The position numbers and the translations under genes were made by a program. A stretch of 64,000 nt of DNA, taken from Nocardia puris (lineage in GTDB: Bacteria > Actinomycetota > Actinomycetes > Mycobacteriales > Mycobacteriaceae). Each line of letters begins with the position of its first letter. Positions within the stretch are counted from its first letter, which is position 1. Of this stretch, positions 60,134 through 64,000 are shown piece by piece. The notes beneath the pieces are model-generated. The model had not been told where the DNA came from. It ran no database searches and saw nothing but the letters and a program-made list of their open reading frames with translations. Where the stretch lies: the NCBI RefSeq assembly GCF_003315035.1, contig NZ_QNRE01000019.1, positions 24,936 to 88,935 on the forward strand, in the 5' to 3' direction.

Positions 60134-61381
60134 TGGTTTCCTCCGGCGAGGTCGTGGGCAGCGGCGGTCAGCCACGCGGCCCCGCTGGCGATGTGCCCGG
60201 ATGCGGCATAGCCGGTGTGGCGGGCAGGAATGTCGGTGTAGCGCAACAACACCGCAGGATTGGCCAAGTCGGCGTTGTCGGAGACGAGCTGGCCCCACGC
60301 CTCCGACAGTCCCGCCGCCAGCGGCGGCAACGTGGCCAGCGGGTTGGCGGCGACCGTGGCCGTGATCTCGGCCCACCGCGCGGTCGCGGCGGCGGTCTCG
60401 TCCGGGCCCGGTGCCGGGATACGCGAGTTGGCGGCCTCGGTGAGACGCTCGGCCAGACTCGCCGCGGGCACATAAGCCACCGTGCCGGGCCCGACATGGA
60501 AGTCGTTGAGCACCATCGTGGTCCAGGCATCCCCGAGCGCACCCGACAACAACGACTGGATCGAGCCGACGGCGGCGATCGGGTCACGCAGGTCGGCCTG
60601 GGCGGCGATCTGCGCGGCGACCCGCAGCAAGGCGGCCCGGTCGGGTGCCGCGCAGCTTAGGTCACCCTCGACACAGATGTCGGCAACCCGGCCCGTCAAC
60701 TCGCCGTAGTCGGCCCCGGACGTGGTGGCGATCCCGCCACCGGAAGCGACAGCCGAACTCAAGCTCACCCGCGACACCGCCGCCCCGCTCGTCCCGGGGG
60801 GCGAGTCCGGAATCGTCTGCCCGGGGCGTCCCGCGATGACCGGTGAACCCGGGGGCACGCTCGGGGTCGGAGTACAGGATCACCGCGGCGACCCGCTGTG
60901 GCGCCACGGGGCCTTCCCCGGCCCCGACCATCTGCGCGAACCCCGAAGCGACCTGCGCGCCTTGGGAATAGCCGACGATCGCCTGGGAGGTCCCGGGGCA
61001 GATCGCCGCAACATGCTCGGATTCGGCGAGCAGTGTGTTCAGCCCGGTGCTGGCCGAGGCCGCATAGGGGTCGGTGCCCCCACCGGTGCCCGGTGCGCCA
61101 CCGAACGATGCCGGATAGCTGATGTAGGAACGTGCGATCAGACTCGGATCGGCGGCGGCCACCGGGCCGAGCAGGTGACCCAGCATCCCCGAGTCCGCGG
61201 TCGTCGAAGCGCTCGGCGAAGACTCTGAGGTCCCCTGCACACCGAGGACCCACAGAGCCGGGCAGCCTTGGCCGGCGACCTCGGGCTGCGCACTCGCAGG
61301 GCCCGCGCTCGTGGGGCCGAGGACAGCGGCGACGGTCGCGGCGGCGACGGTCGCGGCGGTGAGCAGGCGTAGCCCGGTCAT
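60130..61381 (-). pseudogene. Cutinase-like gene with +1 frameshift
   Basis: The gene begins at ATG 61381 (ATGA overlap with the gene before) with signal peptide ~1-31 and a cutinase domain that has the intact elbow Gly-Tyr-Ser139-Gln-Gly. Near 60,850 (GCCCCCGGG on the coding strand) the frame fails; a +1 shift restores a long frame that carries the expected Glu-Gly-Asp-Leu-Ser-Cys and a long C-terminal region to 60,130. It may be a real mutation, a sequencing error in the C/G run, or a programmed shift. Without the shift, about 175 residues of cutinase are made, followed by an unrelated tail. Confidence 0.7.
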
Positions 61382-62280
61382 GGCTGCCCGACCCCCACCC
61401 CGGCACCGAACCCCGCACCGACCGTGCCACCGACCAACGCCCCCAGCGCTGCAGCAGGCACACCCGCGACGGCCGCCCCCGCTGCGGCACCGGCCGCCGC
61501 ACCCAACGCGGTACCGGCCACACCGGAGGTGACGGTGCCGATCACCGGGATCGCGATCACGGTGCCGATGGCAGCTCCGGCGATTCCGCCGATCGTGCCT
61601 CCCGCGAGCCCTCCCACGACAGCACCGACTGCTGCCGCCGGGGCACCGGTGAGCGCGCCGCCGATCGCGCCACCGGCCCCGGCTCCGGCGACGGTGGCAC
61701 CGGCGACGCGGTCCGAGCGCCCGGCGGGTAGCCCGACCGAGTCGAGGAAGGTCGCGGCCTGGGCTTCCAGGTCGGCGCTGACGGTGTTGATCGTGTCGCC
61801 GACCTCCGGCGGCAACCATTCGGGGTCGGGGAACACCGCCGTCCCGATCCGGATCGTGTCCGGGGGCGGTTCGATCGGCGCGACCGGTTCCACCGGCTCC
61901 GGCGAGTGCAGTTCCATCAGATACACCGGCGGGGCGGGCGCGGGTGAGGGTTCCGGGCGCGGTTCCGGTCCGTTGCGGATCTCGGGCGGCTGTTCGACAT
62001 ACACCGGCGGTTCGACGGGGGCCGGAGGCGGTGCGGGAGTAGCGGTTCCGGGTTGGGCCGGGGCGGTGACGCCGGGCTGGTCCGCGATCGGGGCCAACGG
62101 CGCCATCGCACTCGCGGGCTGGGCGGCCAACACCATCAGCACAGGCACCGCACCCGCAGCGACCGCACGGCCACCCCACAGCATCCAGCCCTCATGGCCT
62201 CGGCGAATGCACCGGCCTCCGGCACCGTAGAGCGGCCCTACGGACACGACCGCTGACGATGTAGCACTGTTTTTGGACAT
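61378..62280 (-). CDS. Exported Pro-rich and Gly/Ala-rich protein
   Basis: 300-aa protein. A hydrophobic segment (~35-58, ending Ala-Ser-Ala) is an export signal or anchor with a long basic leader. A Pro/Glu-rich middle (~65-130) follows, then Pro-Glu-Trp-Leu-Pro-Pro-Glu-Val and a long C-terminal Gly/Ala-rich region (~195-300) full of Gly-x-x-x-Gly, as in membrane-spanning helices or glycine zippers. Possibly inserts in the envelope (channel or fibre). GAAAGGAG upstream of ATG. No named family. Confidence 0.65.
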   Translation of the reverse strand: MSKNSATSSAVVSVGPLYGAGGRCIRRGHEGWMLWGGRAVAAGAVPVLMVLAAQPASAMAPLAPIADQPGVTAPAQPGTATPAPPPAPVEPPVYVEQPPEIRNGPEPRPEPSPAPAPPVYLMELHSPEPVEPVAPIEPPPDTIRIGTAVFPDPEWLPPEVGDTINTVSADLEAQAATFLDSVGLPAGRSDRVAGATVAGAGAGGAIGGALTGAPAAAVGAVVGGLAGGTIGGIAGAAIGTVIAIPVIGTVTSGVAGTALGAAAGAAAGAAVAGVPAAALGALVGGTVGAGFGAGVGVGQP

Positions 62281-62364
62281 GACAAATGACTCCTTTCAGG
62301 TAAAGGAAGGAATGAAGGAATGAAGCAGAGAAGTAATAGGAAGTTTGAGGCGAATGAAGCGGCC

Positions 62365-62402
62365 GATCCCCGCCGGGAGATTCCCAGCTCCCGGCGGGGA
62401 TC
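62365..62402. terminator. Hairpin between peptide gene and exported-protein gene
   Basis: A perfect 15-bp stem, GATCCCCGCCGGGAG with CTCCCGGCGGGGATC, and an eight-base loop. Located after the 31-aa gene and before the start of the exported protein gene; would act as a terminator or attenuator making the peptide more abundant than the rest. Confidence 0.7.
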
Positions 62403-62418
62403 GCAGCCGGGAGGCTTA

Positions 62419-62454
62419 GCTGATCATATTTTGAGTAGTCAAAAAATGATCAGC
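62419..62454. terminator. A/T-rich hairpin after 31-aa gene
   Basis: Nearly perfect 16-bp stem (GCTGATCAT ... ATGATCAGC plus TTTTGA/TCAAAA) with a GTAG loop, five bases past the stop of the 31-aa gene. It stands out by its A+T content in GC-rich DNA. Possibly an mRNA stabiliser or terminator. Confidence 0.65.
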
Positions 62455-62459
62455 CCAGA

Positions 62460-62555
62460 TCAGAAGAACGGCAGCACCTGCGTGGCGATTGCCAGCACGT
62501 TCGAGACCAGTGACGCACCGGCGCTGAGAACCGACAGGATGGTGTAGAGGTCCAT
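62460..62555 (-). CDS. 31-residue hydrophobic peptide
   Basis: A small gene with a strong ribosome site (GGAAAGGGAAG) directly before ATG. The peptide starts Met-Asp-Leu-Tyr-Thr-Ile-Leu-Ser-Val-Leu, has Ala-Gly-Ala-Ser-Leu-Val-Ser in the middle, and ends Thr-Gln-Val-Leu-Pro-Phe-Phe: one amphipathic/hydrophobic helix with a single acidic and no basic residue. Two hairpins follow it. In size and character it recalls small mycomembrane pore-formers such as corynebacterial PorA/PorH, or peptide toxins; neither can be proved. It opens the leftward operon. Confidence 0.6.
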   Translation of the reverse strand: MDLYTILSVLSAGASLVSNVLAIATQVLPFF

Positions 62556-62945
62556 GACTTCCCTTTCCGAGGAGGAGCGATTGCCTCACCATCACAACCC
62601 CGAAAACCACTGGTGCGCCACCCTTTTGACGGGGACAAAAATCGGTACCATTTTCCGTCCCCCCACGCACACACGGGGTGGCCTGCACCGATCAGCGAAA
62701 CAGGTACAAAAAGTGTCACCAAAGAAATTTTCCGGCGGGTGTCCCGCACCGGAGAAAGGGTGCCCTGAACACTCCGTGCGCCCCGCGCGGAGGTCCGTAG
62801 CTAATTGTCAGCCAGGTCACAGTGAATGATCGGTGGCCGGGCTGTTCCCTTTCTGGTAGAAGTTAATCAACTCGGGGGAGTTAACCCTTCAACCTATCGC
62901 GTGGTGGAGGGGCGACGGAAGACTCAAATAGGAGGGGCTTGACAC
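62556..62945. other. Divergent promoter region
   Basis: 390 bp between the 31-aa gene (leftward) and the XRE gene (rightward). No supported gene. It contains an inverted repeat at 62,631-62,662 (GGGGAC ... GTCCCC with A/T-rich inner arms) and AACTC/GAGTT flanking a G run near 62,870, both plausible operators. Expected promoters for both directions. Confidence 0.45.
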
Positions 62946-63782
62946 ATGAACCGGCGGACCGGCTCGACCCGGCGACCGCGGCGAGGCAAGGCCCGCCGCA
63001 CCACATCTGAGCTACCCGACCTGCGCCGATGGGTCCGACAAGTCCGCGAGGCCCGGGGCCTGACCCGGGCCGAGGCCGCCGGCCGACTCCAGGTCAGCGA
63101 GGACCTGATCAAGAAGATCGAACGCGGTGAACGTTCGGCCTCGCCGACAGTGCGCGAGCAGTTCATCACCGGGCTCGGCATGAACGAGTCCCAAGCCCGC
63201 TACACCCGCGAACTCGCCGGGCCGCCGCTACCGCTGCCCTCGATCGAGGAGCTACGAGCCCGCCCCGTCGCCTGCGAGCACCACACGACGTTGCGCCGTC
63301 TCGATGAGCGAGGTTTGGTCGGTGCGTATCTCGACCCCTTGTGGAACGTCGTCTACGCCAGCGAGCGCTTCCGCAGCGTACTGCCTGAGCTTGCCGACTA
63401 CGACGACAACCTCAGCCAGTGGTTCTTCCACCCCGGCACCACCACACTCACCGCCGAGGCTCTCCTCGTGCACTGGGACGCCGCCGCTACCTACATGGTC
63501 GCGTCTCTGCGCGCGAAGTTCGGCATCTACCGGCACAGTCCCCGCGCACGAACGCTGCACGAGAAGCTCAGCGCGGCAACCACTTTCCGACAGCGGTGGA
63601 CCGACAGTATCGAGGTCGCCTACGGCCACAAAACCGTGCACCCGCTGCAGGTACGTGATCGCGACACCGGCGAGCAACGCACGATTCGTATCCACCTCGG
63701 TGTCGGAGCGGAAGGCCCTCCCGATCTGCGGTTCTGCTTCGTCTACCCCGATCCGTGTGAGCCGCCGAGCAGCGACACCTGA
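62946..63782 (+). CDS. XRE regulator with MmyB-like ligand domain
   Basis: 278-aa regulator. A basic leader is followed by an XRE helix-turn-helix (~25-85: Val-Arg-Glu-Ala-Arg-Gly-Leu-Thr-Arg-Ala-Glu-Ala-Ala, Leu-Ile-Lys-Lys-Ile-Glu-Arg-Gly-Glu-Arg) and an MmyB-like sensory domain (~110-265, beginning Leu-Asp-Pro-Leu-Trp-Asn-Val-Val-Tyr-Ala). GGAGGGG precedes ATG by eight bases. It is divergent from the secretion/envelope operon and likely controls it. Inducer unknown, though MmyB-like domains often bind fatty-acid-like or small hydrophobic ligands. Confidence 0.85.
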   Translation: MNRRTGSTRRPRRGKARRTTSELPDLRRWVRQVREARGLTRAEAAGRLQVSEDLIKKIERGERSASPTVREQFITGLGMNESQARYTRELAGPPLPLPSIEELRARPVACEHHTTLRRLDERGLVGAYLDPLWNVVYASERFRSVLPELADYDDNLSQWFFHPGTTTLTAEALLVHWDAAATYMVASLRAKFGIYRHSPRARTLHEKLSAATTFRQRWTDSIEVAYGHKTVHPLQVRDRDTGEQRTIRIHLGVGAEGPPDLRFCFVYPDPCEPPSSDT

Positions 63783-63852
63783 CCCTTCCACCGCCCCACG
63801 ACCACTCCCCCGGAAGTCCCGGGCGGAGGCATCCGAACGAAGGAGCCCGACC

Positions 63853-63951
63853 ATGACCAGCAATCCCCAGCACACCCGCCATCTCGGAACAGATCCACAC
63901 CGACAGGTTGCGTCCGGCAGGGTGGTGTATCAGCCGGATCGTCCGGTGTGA
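63853..63951 (+). CDS. Possible 32-aa peptide gene
   Basis: Short frame with AAGGAG ten bases before ATG, coding a basic, non-hydrophobic peptide (Met-Thr-Ser-Asn-Pro-Gln-His ... Val-Val-Tyr-Gln-Pro-Asp-Arg). It lies 70 bp after the XRE gene in the same direction. No family recognised. Supported only by the ribosome site and position. Confidence 0.35.
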   Translation: MTSNPQHTRHLGTDPHRQVASGRVVYQPDRPV

Positions 63952-63987
63952 CCGGCGTGTCGTAGCCGGAAAGGAGATGGCCACCGC

Positions 63988-64000
63988 GTGATCCTTCAAG
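63988..64000 (+). CDS. Possible gene start cut by window end
   Basis: AAGGAG at 63,971 is followed 11 bases later by GTG-ATC-CTT-CAA. An ATG at 63,976 meets TGA after four codons, so the GTG is the better start. Too little sequence remains to say what it is. Confidence 0.25.

Larger units (their letters stand above)
30036..64000. mobile_element. Integrative conjugative element (left part)
   Basis: All genes right of tRNA-Arg are of mobile-element type: serine recombinase at the tRNA, T4SS-type ATPases and channel proteins (VirB4, VirB6, VirB2-like, VirB8-like, VirD4-like), a replication-relaxation protein, a DNA methyltransferase, a wall hydrolase and many proteins unique to such elements. 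Several gene-free stretches here are richer in A+T and carry iteron-like repeats and a DnaA box. Size is at least 34 kb; the right boundary is outside the window. Confidence 0.85.

Noticed and set aside
30061..64000. CRISPR array
   Set aside because: The only tandem repeats (38.65-38.87 kb) are 10-11 bp with no spacers, and no cas genes are present.
30036..64000. Right attachment site of the element
   Set aside because: I looked for a second copy of the tRNA-Arg 3' segment and did not find one within the window.

Overview
The window comes from a very GC-rich actinobacterium of the mycolic-acid group, most likely Nocardia. From about 3.5 to 26 kb, pepN, a CtaJ-like gene, a DUF5130-like gene, an HNH gene, glbO, aglA, a thioesterase, the large NAD-glutamate dehydrogenase, an ABC-F gene and ssb keep roughly the order and content I remember for the pepN-to-ssb region of Mycobacterium tuberculosis (Rv2467-Rv2478c). 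The genus is inferred; the synteny rests on recalled family knowledge, not on a search.

Positions 1-29,900 are chromosomal core. They hold a DGPF protein/ECF sigma module, a Nudix hydrolase, purC, pepN and a second clpP pair whose downstream subunit lacks the catalytic serine. A PopR-like regulator ending in Ala-Ala follows on the opposite strand. Then come small membrane proteins, an NmrA-like oxidoreductase, ctaJ/DUF5130, an alpha/beta hydrolase, alpha-glucosidase, truncated haemoglobin, an HNH nuclease, a cupin regulator divergent from azlCD, a thioesterase, glutamate dehydrogenase, ettA, ssb, a PLP dehydratase and a CopD/CtaG-like copper protein.

At 29,987-30,060 lies tRNA-Arg(TCT), and from its 3' end to the right edge everything looks like one integrative conjugative element. 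A large serine recombinase reads antisense through the tRNA, so its last ~90 residues are written by host DNA. The transfer genes are of the type IV secretion kind, not the single TraB/FtsK kind. A leftward operon, tied together by 4-base stop/start overlaps, encodes an unknown protein, a VirB2-like pilin, a VirB6/TrbL-like channel with a repeated C-terminal tail, and a VirB4 ATPase. A rightward operon encodes a methyltransferase-like protein, a DNA methyltransferase, a VirD4-like coupling ATPase, a replication-relaxation protein (relaxase candidate), a lytic transglycosylase/NlpC-P60 enzyme and a cutinase-fold protein without its serine. Between these divergent operons is an iteron-like array with a 28-bp inverted repeat and a 24-bp palindrome.

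From 47.0 to 49.3 kb there is cargo of unknown function, followed by a decayed tail of a second cutinase-like gene. The 49.6-55.6 kb block carries winged-helix, small unknown, VWA/HExxH and MoxR-type ATPase genes. A 743-bp gene-free region (55,587-56,329) holds a DnaA box, a palindrome sharing its core with the one at 38.8 kb, and 10- and 14-bp-arm inverted repeats: a candidate origin (oriV or oriT). A second leftward operon (62,555 to 56,330) encodes a 31-residue hydrophobic peptide, a Gly/Ala-rich exported protein, a frameshifted cutinase, a lipase-fold protein without its serine, a VirB8-like protein and a ParA-like/BTAD fusion. An XRE regulator closes the window. The right end of the element is not in view.

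Taken together, the element looks like a conjugation machine adapted to a mycolate-bearing envelope: the usual T4SS ATPases and channel parts sit beside a wall hydrolase, three esterase-fold proteins (two with the nucleophile replaced) and a small hydrophobic peptide.
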